From: Rhizopus sp. PT2906
Taxonomy: Eukaryota; Mucoromycota; Mucoromycetes; Mucorales; Rhizopodaceae
DNA: 64,000 nucleotides
Assembly: GCA_025529335.1 (NCBI GenBank)
Contig: JAMYHX010000102.1
Span: 1 to 64,000, forward strand
Direction of reading: 5' to 3'
Numbering within the stretch: position 1 is the stretch's first letter; each line of letters begins with the position of its first letter. The notes below the pieces were generated by a model. It was given only the letters and a program-made list of their open reading frames with translations, ran no database searches and was not told the origin of the DNA. Positions 53,369 to 64,000 of the stretch are shown here, piece by piece. Made by a program: the position numbers and the translations under genes.

Positions 53369-55699
53369 ATGACAATTGAAGCTTCAGTAGAAACGAACTT
53401 ATTTCCTTTTTGTGCTTCTGTGAGTGGGATTACAACAACTGGCTGACTTGTATTTATTTTTATAATAGAAACTATACAACAAACTTGTCAACAGTAATCA
53501 AAAGGCGTACTATGAACATCTTTTAAAGACAGCTACTACCTATGACGAGTGGGCAGAAGCTGCAACTAAATTAGACGAACTAGAAGGTAATGCAGCCCAA
53601 TGTTTAACTATAGTAGCTTACTTTATATTACTATAGGCTTAAATGAGTGGAAAGAACAATTGGAATCTCCTGATTACGATTGGGAACTTGTCAAGGCTAG
53701 ATTAGACCAACTACGAGAAATAAGAAAATTAAACAAAGGACAGTCTGCGATGATATTTGCCCTGAGAACAAGCTTGGCAAGAAACTTGGGAGATATGGGC
53801 AACCTCAAGGTAGGATTCTATAACTTCACGTGCAAGAATGCCCATTTCTTTTTTTTTTTTTTTTTTTTTTTTGTAGCTATACTCTCATGCACGTATAGGA
53901 ACAAAGAACTTGACAACAGATTATATAGAAGAAGTAGTTAAACAGCTAAACTGGATATGTGACGAGTCTGCAGATCCAGAAGAAGATCCTGGCTTGGATC
54001 TTAAAGCTAAACATGATTTCTTTATGAACATTCGTCAAAGCTTTGGTCGAACTGCTCTATTACTTAGCGGTGGTGGCACCTTAGGCATGAACCATATTGG
54101 TGTGGTTAGGACATTATATGAACGTAATTTATTACCTCGCATCATATCAGGTGCATCCAGTGGAAGTATCATAGCTTCCTTTATCTGTATAAAGACAGAG
54201 GATGAACTACCTTATGCATTTGACCCTGATCAATTTAAACAAGTAAGTTCTATCTTATATCCATATCATTTAGCTAACTTTTTCATTCAATAGGACTATT
54301 TTGAAAATAGTAGTGAACCAGAATCCTTTTTCACTCGTCTTCAAAGACTCTTCTCTCAGGGCCAATTTCTTGATGTTGATCGACTGCAAACGATTCTTCG
54401 CCATTACATTGGAGAATTTACCTTTCAAGTAAACTAAAGTCACGATGGAGAACAGAGAAGAAGACTTATTTATTTTATAGGAAGCATTCAACCGAACAAG
54501 ATGGATATTAAACATTACAGTTAGCTCATCAACAGTATATGATATGCCCCGAATACTAAATTATTTGACTGCTCCTGATGTGGTAATATCCTTTTTCTTA
54601 TATACATACTTTATTGACGTGTTCTATTTCCTTATAGCTTATTTGGTCCGCAGTGTAAATATTACTTTACATAATTGAATACAAGCTTACCCTCTATTTA
54701 ATAGTGCTGCTTCATGTGCTATACCCGTGTTTTATGGATCCACTCAGATCTATGCAAAGGACAAGAACGGCAAGGTTGTTCCTTGGAATCCAAGTGGTAA
54801 TGTAAGTTATTGTACGCTCAACACAACTAACATGTCTATGTAGAGCAACTTTATATAGATGGATCTGTTGAAAAGTAAGTCCATAAACAGACAAGATAAC
54901 ATACTTATATATAATGTAGTGATCTACCAATGAACAAACTATCTGAGCTATTTAATGTCAACCACTTTATCGTCAGCCAAGTCAATCCGCACGTCATCCC
55001 ATTCCTTCAAAAGTCCAACACTCCCTCCAAGACAAGACAGATCACCAACTTTTGTATGCATTTAGCCAAGACTGAGATCCAACATCGTTGTACACAGGCA
55101 AGTACTTGATGGATACACAGAACGTAACACATACTGAATTTGAATCTAGCTCACCGAGTTAGGTATCATGCCTTCTTTTTTCAACAAGATTCAGACCATC
55201 ATGTCACAAAAGTATTCTGGTGACATTACTATTATACCCGAAGTAAGCTACTCTGATTTCCTCAAAGTACTTTCGAATCCTACGGCCAAATCAATCAGAG
55301 ATGCCATTCTCCGCGGTGAACGAGCGACATGGCCAAGTAAAGTAAAAAAAAAAATTTGCATGTAGTGGTTTTTTTAACATGCCTTTATTAGAATTGTCAA
55401 TTATTAGAAACCATCTTCAAATTGAGTTAGCTATTGATCAAATCCTTTACCGACTCCGTTTGTTGAGATTAAATGAGCTTCAGAGTAACAAGATATCGCC
55501 ACCACGACCCGTCATGGAGTCTAGATCTGTCTCTCATCTGAGTATTACCACAACAGCCAAGATGCAACAAAATGAACAAGAAAAGGAGACAGAAATGACG
55601 TGCGATAGTGGATCACAGCCGATAGTATCCGATCAAGTGTTGAAGAAGAGAGAAAGAAGTTCGACAAAGAGAGGATTAATGATGACAAGACCTAAATGA
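53369..55699 (+). CDS. Patatin-like triacylglycerol lipase (TGL4/TGL5/SDP1 type)
   Basis: A lipid-droplet lipase that releases fatty acids from triacylglycerol. About ten exons are read in frame. The N-terminal DUF3336-type region: KLYNKLVNSNQKAYYEHLLK and YDEWAEAATKLDELEG. Then AMIFALRTSLARNLGDMGN. The patatin core: LLLSGGGTLGMNHIGVVRTL (oxyanion loop), IISGASSGSIIASFI (GxSxG nucleophile), and the catalytic Asp in QLYIDGSVENDLPMNKL. VNHFIVSQVNPHVIPF and SGDITIIPEVSYSDFLKVL follow. Two very small exons carry the segment LIWSA (17 nt, 54638-54654) and QLYIDGSVEN (31 nt, 54844-54874). The tail is Lys/Arg-rich with a likely disordered region. Start MTIEASVETNLFPFCAS. Substrate range (TAG versus lysophospholipid) cannot be decided. 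Confidence 0.85.
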
Positions 55700-55782
55700 T
55701 AATAAAATGCCTTTTTTTTTTCTATTTATTGCACATCATAGTGTTGTTAATATTTACATAAGCAAAAAGTGGGGGGTATGTT

Positions 55783-56788
55783 CTAGTATCGACAAACGCT
55801 GCCATATATTTTTTCATAGCCACTCATACGAAGAGAGGGCAAAAAGGGAGCTGAATGATGAGGAAGAGGAGGTGTGGTAGGAGTAGTAGGAGCAGTTGTT
55901 GTCGTTGTTGTTGTTGTAGTCGTTGTCGTAGTGGTGGTGGTAGCTGGTAAAAGTGGCCTAAATCCACCATTTGTTGGTTGTCTTGACATAAACGGAGGGG
56001 GTTGAGGAATATAAAAAGGAGGCATAGGATTACTGTTATTATTAGGCGTATTATTATTAGGAGCGGGTAAGACAAGTGGAGGAGGTAATGTCGTTGGCAT
56101 AATTTCCTCTTTATGAATCAATGGAGATGAAGGAACAGAAACAGTTGAAGTTGGAATAAATCTGCTAGGAGAATTGGGTGTAGTAGATATTGTTGGTGAT
56201 GACTGTATCGAGCCTAATCTTTCTTTTAATGCGTTATTTTCAGCTTGTAGTTCCTACAAAAATATATTAGCTTCATTAAAACCAAATAATATGCTAGAGT
56301 AACCTTGATATAGTCAAGTGACAATTTCAGGATATTTCCCTTGTTTGGTTTTTGTCCCGGCTGTATGGCATTAGGTACTACATTGGACAGTTCATAAATT
56401 GTGTTATTAATATTATCTCTTCTACGACGTTCAACATGATTATGGTTCTCTCTTCTTCTTTGAATTCTTTCAATGGCTGTTTTGCTATCCAGATTATTTC
56501 TGCAACAGAACAGCGAATAAGTGACGGTGTCAATAAATAATTCAAATTATGTTACCTATTGAGAATGTTAACCCCGTTCACTCGGTAAGCTGTCTGTCGC
56601 TTTGGTTTCGCTTTTTTCTTGTTCATTTTCTGTGGTGAAAGGTCGGATGTAAAGTTGAGAAATAATGCCTGAGGTCTCTTTGTGCTATTATGATCTGTTG
56701 AATCTTGAGAGTCCTCTTCGGACTCGTCCTCTTCCATATTATCTAATTGAGTTGGTGACTTTATAACATTCATAGTGGCACAGACCAT
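55783..56788 (-). CDS. bHLH transcription factor with Thr-rich tail
   Basis: The ATG at 56788 (MVCATMNVIKSPTQLDNMEE) is preferred over one at 56860. The N-terminus is acidic (EEDESEEDSQDS), then a basic stretch (KMNKKKAKPKRQTAYR). The bHLH follows across an intron: AIERIQRRRENHNHVERRRR, DNINNTIYELSNVVP, loop PGQKPNKG, and helix 2 NILKLSLDYIKE, then LQAENNALKERLG, a short leucine-zipper-like heptad region. The H-E-R-R-R core fits class B (E-box CANNTG) binders like USF or MITF/TFE types. The C-terminus is Ser/Pro/Asn-rich with a run of about 16 Thr. Three exons. Targets cannot be told. Tail-to-tail with the lipase, the stops 83 nt apart. Confidence 0.85.
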
Positions 56789-58340
56789 GACAGTTTTTAA
56801 AGGAAGGTATTGGTGTTTTAAAAAGGGGAAGGAAAAAGAGAAAAATGCTTCACATGACAATTTTTAATAGTGCTTTATATATATGTACCGAATAGATTCA
56901 TATATTAGACCATGAACCGACTTTTCCCACGATTTCAGCCAATCATTTGCATTCCAAAAATTTTTTAATGTGACCATAATGGCTCCGATTGTATCGGATA
57001 AACATTGACATTTTATCAGATTTTTTGCAGAAAAAAGAACCAAAAAATAAAAGAAAATAGTAGAAACAGAAAATATATGGATTAAATTAAAATATCATTT
57101 TGTTTCCATGGCAATTATCTGATAGATAGTAAAAGAAGAAATAAAAAAAAGGACATTGTCTGTATAAAAATACCTCATGTTGCACTAAAAAGTTTAAACC
57201 AATTGATGATCCATTTTATGATTTTGATTCGGCGAGAAATAGACAAAAAAAATATACATATTTTATTTGTTTTTTATAGAAACGTTGTTCTCCTCCTTCT
57301 CCTGTTTAGGTAACAATGACATGCGCACATGCATATTTATACATTTCCCCCTTTGTAACTCCTGTAGCTAACAAGTGAAAGAGGATATCTGTTATTTCTC
57401 ACACATGCATCTAATCTTATCTCTATCTATCTCTCTTGTCTTTCTATTTAACAAACAAGAACCATCCAAAAATTTTGTTTCGGAGAAATGATTCTTCTAT
57501 TTTTTCATAAACAAAAAAAGGGTCCAATGGAAATACAGGATTTAAGAGGATTGCAACAAAAATTTTTGATGATTACATAGGCAAAAGCTACCCTTTGTCC
57601 ATTGTAATATAGAGTTATTCAATGTTGTCAAATCAGGTTGATTAGTTGGTGAAATTGCTGGATGTAAGCTATCAAATAAAGTGAAAATGCTCTTGTATTT
57701 ATATATTCTTTCCATGTTTTATGACACTGTAAACTGGTTTTATTTTAGCTTACGGGATTCAACCTCGACAGTTCTTCATTTTTTATTTTTAGCTCCTTTA
57801 ATTCTTTCATCGAATGATTACGCTCTCCTTTGGGGTGGTTTCCGTGCCTTTGATTTTTGTTCAGTGCTCTTCAATGAGGGGTTCAAAAAGAGGCGCGTAT
57901 GGCGGTAAAAGTAAAGTAGTGCAGAGCATCAGCTGTTTTGTGAACTGAGGCACTATCAAAACATCAAAAGTATTATGTAATAGTTAGTATATGCCAACCT
58001 AGTTATCTATAAGCTTGAACAAAAAATGATATCAAGACAATGCGCTCTCAATAGATGCCCTGCTTGCAGACGCAAATAAATCAGCTCTTTTTTTCACTTC
58101 ATTGCGTCATAGCTAGGAGCCTACAGAAACGTTCACGATAAAAGACGGGTTCCATGTCTCACAAAGCCCTAAAGCATAATCTTGGTAGTCATAGAGCTTT
58201 TAAACATAACAAACCGTGTTTGTTCATGAAGGAAAAAGTGTCAATAGAAAAAAGTGTACTTTCCTGTAACTATGATCGCAAGTTGCCCTAAAAGACAAAG
58301 AAGACCGATTAGCGTGTCTAGACTATTCAAACTTTAGATT
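56789..58340. other. Gene-poor region
   Basis: About 1.55 kb. The bHLH promoter region includes aatagattcatata near 56891. There are only short frames, the longest at 57681-57908 (75 codons) with hydrophobic stretches and no domain. It is AT-rich with several A/T runs. No RNA gene or mobile element is recognised. Confidence 0.45.
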
Positions 58341-58952
58341 ATTATCTCTTTCTTCTTCCTGAAAAGAAATAAACCAATTTGGTAACTTCATAAAGTCCTG
58401 TTTAGCGCGGCGTCACGCACTGAAAAACTTTATTGGGCGACATCATAGGTAGAGGGTAGAGGTAGCGCCCATAGTACAGTGAGAATGGTAAATTTTGTCA
58501 CTTTGAGAAAATTGAATGTCCGTAACCGAAAAATAAAGGCGAACACTACATGCACCAGAAAATGCACCAGAAAATGAGCTAGTACTGCGGACGTTTCTTC
58601 TAGGCACTACATGTGACATCATTTTACAACTTCACATTACCAAAGCTCTGCCAAACCTAAGGCTGTCCAGTTCACTCTGATATAAAATGTGAATTCATCA
58701 TTATTACACGTGAATGATCTTGGTTCTTTGTTGATAGAACTGACAACATAAAACTAGAATATAAAAATAACTTTTCTTTTTTATCTCTCTTCTTCTTGAA
58801 AAGAACCAATCCAAGATGGTGACTTCATAAAGCCATGTTTAGCGTGACGCTACATATTGGAAAGTTTTGCTGGGTGATACCTAAGTAATGAGTAGAGATA
58901 GCGCCCGTAGTATTAGTCTAATTTCTGGTGCATTTTCTGGTGCATGTAGTGT
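58341..58952. repeat. Complex repeat: diverged direct repeat plus 31-bp inverted repeat
   Basis: Segment A (58341-58478) and A' (58781-58912) are diverged direct copies about 440 bp apart, sharing ttatctct, cttcataaagyc, tgtttagcg and tagcgccc...tagta. Inverted arms of 31 bp (58543-58573 and 58922-58952) match perfectly and contain a 12-bp tandem (gcaccagaaaat) twice. Beyond the perfect part the match continues imperfectly for about 20 bp. The inverted arms bound about 410 bp and overlap A' at one side. The layout resembles a MITE or foldback element inserted beside a duplicated segment, or two nested copies of one. No transposase is inside. Confidence 0.75.
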
Positions 58953-59325
58953 CTCTCTTTCAGCAGATGTCCAATGGTGTTTAGACAATGGCGAGGCATT
59001 AAATTCCAAAAAGTTTATTGAACATTTTGATTATCTAGACAGGAACCAAGCACAACAACGGTATGGAAGAGTTTTAAATGATTATTTCAACACAATGAAT
59101 GACGATCCTTATTTTCCGTTGGAGTATTTTATGACCATCACCACGACCATTACAAATCTCACCTTGAAAAAGATAACAAAAAGTCTAACATTTCAGATAT
59201 TTCTAGGATTCAATATCACTTTTTATCTCTACCAAGTAACTGCCAAGGGTATCTACATTTTTAAAGAAATTGCCATATTCGTTTCCCCCAATCCCTGGAA
59301 GATTTACCGTCATTATTTACTCTGA
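58888..59325 (+). CDS. Hypothetical ORF overlapping the repeat complex, doubtful
   Basis: A 145-codon ATG frame that starts inside A' and the right inverted arm (MSRDSARSISLISGAFSGAC), then leaves the repeat with a coding-like stretch SADVQWCLDNGEALNSKKF, EHFDYLDRNQAQQRYGRVLN and YFPLEYFMTITTTI. Further on another frame (SNISDISRIQYHFLSLPSN) also looks coding. It may be a decayed gene disrupted by the repeat. No family is recognised. Confidence 0.3.
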   Translation: MSRDSARSISLISGAFSGACSVSLSADVQWCLDNGEALNSKKFIEHFDYLDRNQAQQRYGRVLNDYFNTMNDDPYFPLEYFMTITTTITNLTLKKITKSLTFQIFLGFNITFYLYQVTAKGIYIFKEIAIFVSPNPWKIYRHYLL

Positions 59326-60747
59326 TCAATGTCAGAAACCTCCTTGGAATCAATCAATCACATTTTTTATAGTATTTGTAAAAAATCCCAGCATCCTGAC
59401 ATCGTTGGAGGAAGATATAAGGCAACTCAAATGAGTCCGGATACCATGATCGATACAAGCCAAGACAGCACTCGTCAATGTGTTTTACGATTTGGCCAGT
59501 GATTTTAACCATCATATTATTCCAATATCTATATATTTTAGCACTTTATAGTTAATCTTTACACATCATTATATTTAAGAAATCAAAGCAATATATTCTA
59601 AATAATATATTTAGTATACTACTTGATTCTAAAAGTTCGTTCAGAACACTGCTATTTTATTTTCCCTGTTTATATTTACTTTTTCAAAGATTATTGGCAC
59701 ATATATTAGGACATCAAATTAGTCAGTTTTAACTTTAGACTTCACAATTCTACAAATATATAAGGGAAATGAAGCATTTTACATAGTAAAGTTCATTTCA
59801 CTTACTAGTTAACAATATAGCTTTCTAAACAACTATTAAACTTATATGGTATAACAATGACAAAGTCTCCGATGACCACTAAAGAGGACGCTGTTGTATA
59901 TGTGCTTCTTTGGTTCTACTGGGAATTGTCTCGTTTTTCTAAAAGCTATTCTCTCTTCTCTCTTGAGCCTAATTTTACCAACAGTCCAAATTACTCGGAC
60001 TAGTTGACTTCAGGAGAGTAAGGGGGAGATATATACAATCACATTCACAGCTAATGATATAATGTTCGATATCCTTTGAAGTATGGATTGGATTATTATC
60101 CACACTTCTCTCTGCGTTCTACAACAGAAGACAAGCAAAGATCTACATAACTGGTCTCTCTCATTACTAATCTTGCCATGTGCTGCTCAAGATGATTAAT
60201 ATAAGGTGAGCAAGGGCATACTAGAAAATATGTTATGATATTGTGATGGATAGGTATCTATTAATGTCAGAATTATAGATTAATGAATCCTCAGCACACC
60301 TTTCCTTTTTCAAAGTCTGCTTTAATATGTGAAGTCAAAAAATACATATCATTTTTAGGTCAATTTGATTTAACTTATTGTGACATTTCTCTTGACATAG
60401 AAGGGACAATCATTTTTTGGCTTAGTGCCATTCATTTTTTGGAAAGTGGCATTCTATTAACTCTTGTTCAGTATTTTTTTTTTTCGAAAGATTACTTTCT
60501 TCAAGGCGCGCCAATATCCGTTGACTCATATAAGTTGCAAAAGGAGACAATTGTATTATAAACGTGACAACATATCTTACGCATCAGTATCCATAAGAAA
60601 AGGCTGTTTTATTGTGCCCAGATGCATTTATCGTCAGAGTCCCGTGATATGTATGCCTTAATGCTGAAGCGTCGAGCTTTACTCCGATACAATTAATCAA
60701 TAAACTCTGTTACTGCGTCTTTTTTTTTTTCCCTCTCTCTTTTAAAC
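59326..60747. other. Gene-poor region
   Basis: About 1.4 kb. An ATG frame at 60283-60561 (92 codons) has two hydrophobic stretches but no recognised domain or good start context. Coding-like but broken sequence continues from the previous feature to about 59460. Poly(T) at 60721-60730 leads into the DUF866 gene promoter. Confidence 0.4.
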
Positions 60748-61575
60748 ATGGTGGTAAGCAAATGCTCACTGTGTGTATGTGTGTGTAGACTTTCTGATTC
60801 TTTAGTAGAAATTAGGCTTATATATCAAAGCAGACCTTGAGAACGTCACCGATCTTGCGCCTTTTGAAGATAAAGAATGGTACTTTAAGGTAGGATTTCA
60901 TAGCAACAGATAAAAAAAAAAAGAGTTTTCTGATCAACTACACGCGTCAAGATTGAATGTACAAGCTGCCACGAGGTTGACGACAGTTGGATCTCGTTTA
61001 ATCGACAAGTAAAAAGACAATAATCATATCCAATGGATCGTTTTCTTATGTAACGTAGGATACTTATGACATGAGCGGCTCTCGAGGTTCTGCTAATTTG
61101 GTCATGCGTTGCAAATTCTGCAAGCGTGAAGGAACTGCACGTAAATAATATATACTGACGATCAGTGATGTGGAAATAGCTAATGTATTATACAATCGCG
61201 TAGAATTCGAGCCTTCTTTCAAAATAAAGAATTACAGCATTGAACAAAACGGAAAGTTCCAGCAAATTGCTCAGTTTGACTGTCGTGGATTGGAACTTGT
61301 TGATTTTCAAGCAAGAGTAAGATGCTCCCTCCCTCGGCATAGATTGTTTCAGTGACTTATACTATCATTAGGATTCATGGTCTGCAAAGGGTGCGGAGAC
61401 AGAGACAACATTTGACGATATTGACCTCTCTGAAGGAGAATGGGCTGATTATGATGAGAAGGTATAGCGTGCATCAAATGACTACTCTATATCTTATACA
61501 ATTATTTTATTTTGTTAGGCAGGAGAGCCCGTAGGTATCAGCAATATTGAAGTTGAATTCAGAAAAGAGAAATAA
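60748..61575 (+). CDS. DUF866 / UPF0587 zinc-binding protein (CZIB/C1orf123 type)
   Basis: A small eukaryotic protein with a paired CxxC zinc site, function poorly known. The start exon encodes only MV; an intron leads to KLGLYIKADLENVTDLAP, EDKEWYFK, then IECTSCHEVDDSWISFNRQ, and the second pair in ANLVMRCKFCKREGTA. Further exons give RVEFEPSFKIKNYSIEQ, IAQFDCRGLELVDFQAR, then SWSAKGAETETTFDDIDLSE and WADYDEKAGEPVGISNIEV, ending FRKEK at 61575. Seven exons for about 165 residues, so the gene is dense in introns. Both CxxC pairs are intact. The splice junction after GTA is my reading and gives a proline there. It is convergent with PRP22 (71 nt between stops). Confidence 0.88.
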
Positions 61576-61646
61576 AAATGTAATCTATTGTCACTTCTTT
61601 TTATTTATTGAAAATAATGCAAAAAATATACAAATATATGTCTCCT

Positions 61647-64000
61647 TTAACCGAATGTTTGACTGATTCTTCCTCCACGTCTGGCTCTACTAAGACGCCA
61701 TTCGTTGGGCTTTTCATATCGATTATAGAGTGGCTAAAATAAAAAAAAAAATGAGAAATGTAGGATAAACAAGAGATTGTCTACTTACTTCAATCTTTTC
61801 TTGCTTTTTACGTTTAGAAATCTTGTTTGCATCTGCAATCTTAAAGAAAGTGGGCGCTGCTTCGGTTAACCATTTTGGATCAATAGCAGTGACTTCACGC
61901 ATATATTCTTTAGAGGTAAACACAATTTCATGATAAATTACCCTATGTTTTATATTAGCATTGAATGATTGCTATTATATATTGTGTACATACCACTCGG
62001 GACCCTTATTAAATAATGCGCTTGAGGGATGGATATAAACAGGTGTTCCTTCAAGCAATGTCTTGTATCCTTCCTGGGGGTCCTTTTTGGCAGCGTTTCT
62101 AAAGTATCCTGATACTAATGCTTTGCACACCTTTGTGTAATTACGACCACAGGACACAATATCATGACGATATCTATTATATAAATGTGAATGATATTCA
62201 TTAACAAAAGAATATAAACTTACCTATCCATAATACCAAGCAACTGCTTTCTCACATCTTGTGCACGCTTCATACTACGTTGCTGAATGTAATTCTCATA
62301 GCACCATGGAGTAGAAAACTTGCTATTCTTCCAACCGTTGTAAACTGTCAGCAGGGTTAAATGATCACCTTCTGGTTGATGGAATTTAGCCTTCTTTTGA
62401 TCTGCCTGAGCTTGCTTCTCTTTGGGTCTATAAAACACATTTTGAGCAGTCAACATGGCAACAATGGTCAAAATTTCTTCTGAGCAGCCCAAGTCAACAG
62501 ACTGAATAAGCATCTTTGACAACTGGGGTTCCAGAGGGAACTCTGCCATTTTACGACCAAGACGTGTCAAGAGTCCTTCATCATCTAATGCTTGAAGAGC
62601 ATAAAGTTGTTCAAGTGCTTGGATTAAATTGTTTTCTGGTGGAGGATCCATAAAGTCGAAATGAAGCAGATCATTAATTCCCATTGCCTTGAGAGTAAGC
62701 ACGGTCATGGACAAGTTGAGCAGTTGAATTTCAGGAATCGTATTGGGTAGCATTTCATTACGATAAGCAGTCTCTGTGTAAAGTCTGTAGCATTTGCCTG
62801 GACCAGTACGTCCAGCACGACCAGCACGTTGTCTAGCAGCTGCCTGTGAAATAGGAACCACTACCAATGAATCCATGCCAAGTTTGGCGTCCCATTTGTT
62901 TTGCTTAACAAAGCCAGGATCAATGACATAATAGATGCCATCAATTGTGATAGAAGTTTCAGCAATGTTGGTCGCAATTACTACTTTACGACTTCCAGGA
63001 GGTGCTGGGTCAAAGATACGGGATTGCATTTCGGATGGCAAAGCACTATAGACTGGAAGGATAATCAATTCTGGAACGTCGTTACCTAGCGCTTTCATAC
63101 GCTCATATAGGATTTCTGCTGCAGTGTCGATCTCTTCCTGACCTGTCAAGAATAAAAGAATATCTCCTGGTGGTTCTGAAAGATGAATCTGCATGACAGT
63201 AATAAGTGCAGCGTCCAAGTAGTCTGATTCAGGATCTTTTGTATATAAAACTTCTACTGGGTAAGTACGGCCGGGAATAGTAAAAATAGGGCAGTTGTTG
63301 AAGTAGGTAGCAAATTTGTCAGCATCTAATGTTGCAGATGTAATGATAAGCTTTAAATCAGGTCTTCTCTTTGCCGCTCCTATAATGAAAAGCTATTAGC
63401 TTATATACTATAATACAGCTAGTTTGTCATACTCTTCAGTAAGCCAAAAAGTACATCTGTCGATATCGTTCTTTCGTGTGCTTCGTCAAGGATAATTACA
63501 GAATATTGCGACATCATAGGATCAATCAAGCACTCTCTGAGCAACATACCGTCTGTCATGTATTTGATACGCGTTTCTGGGCTTGTGCAGTCTTCAAAAC
63601 GAATAGTGTATCCTACTTCCTGTCCTACACGACAACCCACTTCTTCTGCTACACGTTTAGCTACTGACATGGCTGCTACACGACGAGGCTGTGTACAACC
63701 GATACGCCCGTTATTAGCAAATCCTTCTTCAGCCAAATACTGTGTCATTTGTGTCGTTTTTCCAGAACCTGTGTCTCCTACGACGACTAACATTTGATTC
63801 TATATAAATAACCATTAGCTTTTCTCCCCTTCAATTTCCCATTTATACTACGTTTTACCTCTCGTACGGCATTGATAAGATCTGTACGAAGCTTAAACAC
63901 TGGCAGAGATTCTCTTTGCTCCTGAATTGACAAGTTGGTGACTCTACCAAAGCTAGTCGCACTATTGAATGTCGCTTTTTTCCATTCAGAAATGCGTTCT
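61647..64000 (-). CDS. PRP22: Pre-mRNA-splicing DEAH helicase PRP22/DHX8, 5' part outside window
   Basis: The ATPase that releases spliced mRNA from the spliceosome. The window edge cuts the N-terminus (the S1-domain region is outside). Visible: SEWKKATFNSATSFGRVTNL, SIQEQRESLPVFKLR, motif I VVVGDTGSGKTTQMTQYL, Ia GCTQPRRVAAMSVAKRVAEE, YTIRFEDCTSPETRIKYMTD, DEAH in VIILDEAHERTIS, SAT in LIITSATLDADKF, IV DILLFLTGQEEIDTA, V VVIATNIAETSITIDG and VI QRAGRAGRTGPGKCYRLYTE. Ratchet and OB-fold parts follow (LLHFDFMDPPPENNLIQALE; VYIHPSSALF). The C-terminus KQEKIEPLYNRYEKPNEWRL SRARRGG is diagnostic for DHX8/PRP22 over PRP2, PRP16 or PRP43. Six or seven exons in the window, all in frame. Confidence 0.93.

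Noticed and set aside
1..64000. tRNA or rRNA genes
   Set aside because: I scanned for T-loop (ggttcga) and similar boxes on both strands by eye and found no convincing cloverleaf; a tRNAscan-type run would settle it.

Overview
This is nuclear DNA of a filamentous fungus, most likely a member of the Mucorales (Mucoromycota). The evidence is AT-rich intergenic DNA, many short GT-AG introns of about 45-70 nt, eukaryotic housekeeping genes throughout, a secreted GH46 chitosanase, and scattered relics of transposon families that I associate with Mucorales (a Fanzor/TnpB-like gene, LINE zinc-ribbon fragments, Tc1/mariner-like pieces). The order is inferred from family content; no rRNA or marker gene proves it.

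Layout. 1-4.5 kb: the 3' end of a gene encoding a long D-(N/Y)-K repeat protein, then on the minus strand RNA polymerase III subunit RPC34, a GPI-type secreted glycoprotein, and a family I inorganic pyrophosphatase with a signal peptide. 4.5-6.9 kb has no supported gene. 7-9 kb: glutamate decarboxylase. 9.2-16.6 kb is an accessory island: a decayed Fanzor/TnpB-like nuclease gene, a decayed unknown gene, two paralogous small secreted cysteine-rich proteins, microsatellites and a truncated LINE. 16.8-21.2 kb: one large minus-strand gene joining a polyQ region, a bromodomain and a protein kinase domain. 21.9-30.6 kb: a Sec7-PH ARF exchange factor, a GPI-type protein, an SDR oxidoreductase, a zinc-less Fpg-type DNA glycosylase, a BMT6-like 25S rRNA methyltransferase and an Mpv17/PMP22 protein. 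31-39 kb: a Tc1-like relic, FIT/SCS3, ubiquitin hydrolase UBP14/USP5, GH46 chitosanase and a CDP-alcohol phosphotransferase (EPT1/CPT1). 39.7-46.4 kb: a Pho85-type cyclin and an IQGAP/Rng2. 46.5-50.2 kb: transposon relics and a decayed lineage-type hypothetical gene. 50.3-56.8 kb: S-adenosylmethionine decarboxylase, a GT49-type glycosyltransferase, a patatin-like TGL lipase and a bHLH transcription factor. 58.3-59 kb: a complex direct plus inverted repeat. 60.7-64 kb: a DUF866 zinc protein and the 3' part of the spliceosomal helicase PRP22/DHX8.

Functional links. Several genes concern lipid and membrane metabolism (FIT/SCS3, EPT1/CPT1, TGL lipase, SDR), the cell surface or secretion (chitosanase, GT49, GPI-type proteins, secreted pyrophosphatase), and polarity or cytokinesis (IQGAP, Sec7-PH GEF, Pho85 cyclin). 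They do not form an evident cluster; neighbours are mostly independent, often convergent genes a few tens of bases apart. The most unusual items are the bromodomain-kinase fusion, the Fanzor-like relic, the repeat protein at the left edge, a 17-nt microexon in the lipase gene, and the repeat complex at 58.3-59.0 kb.
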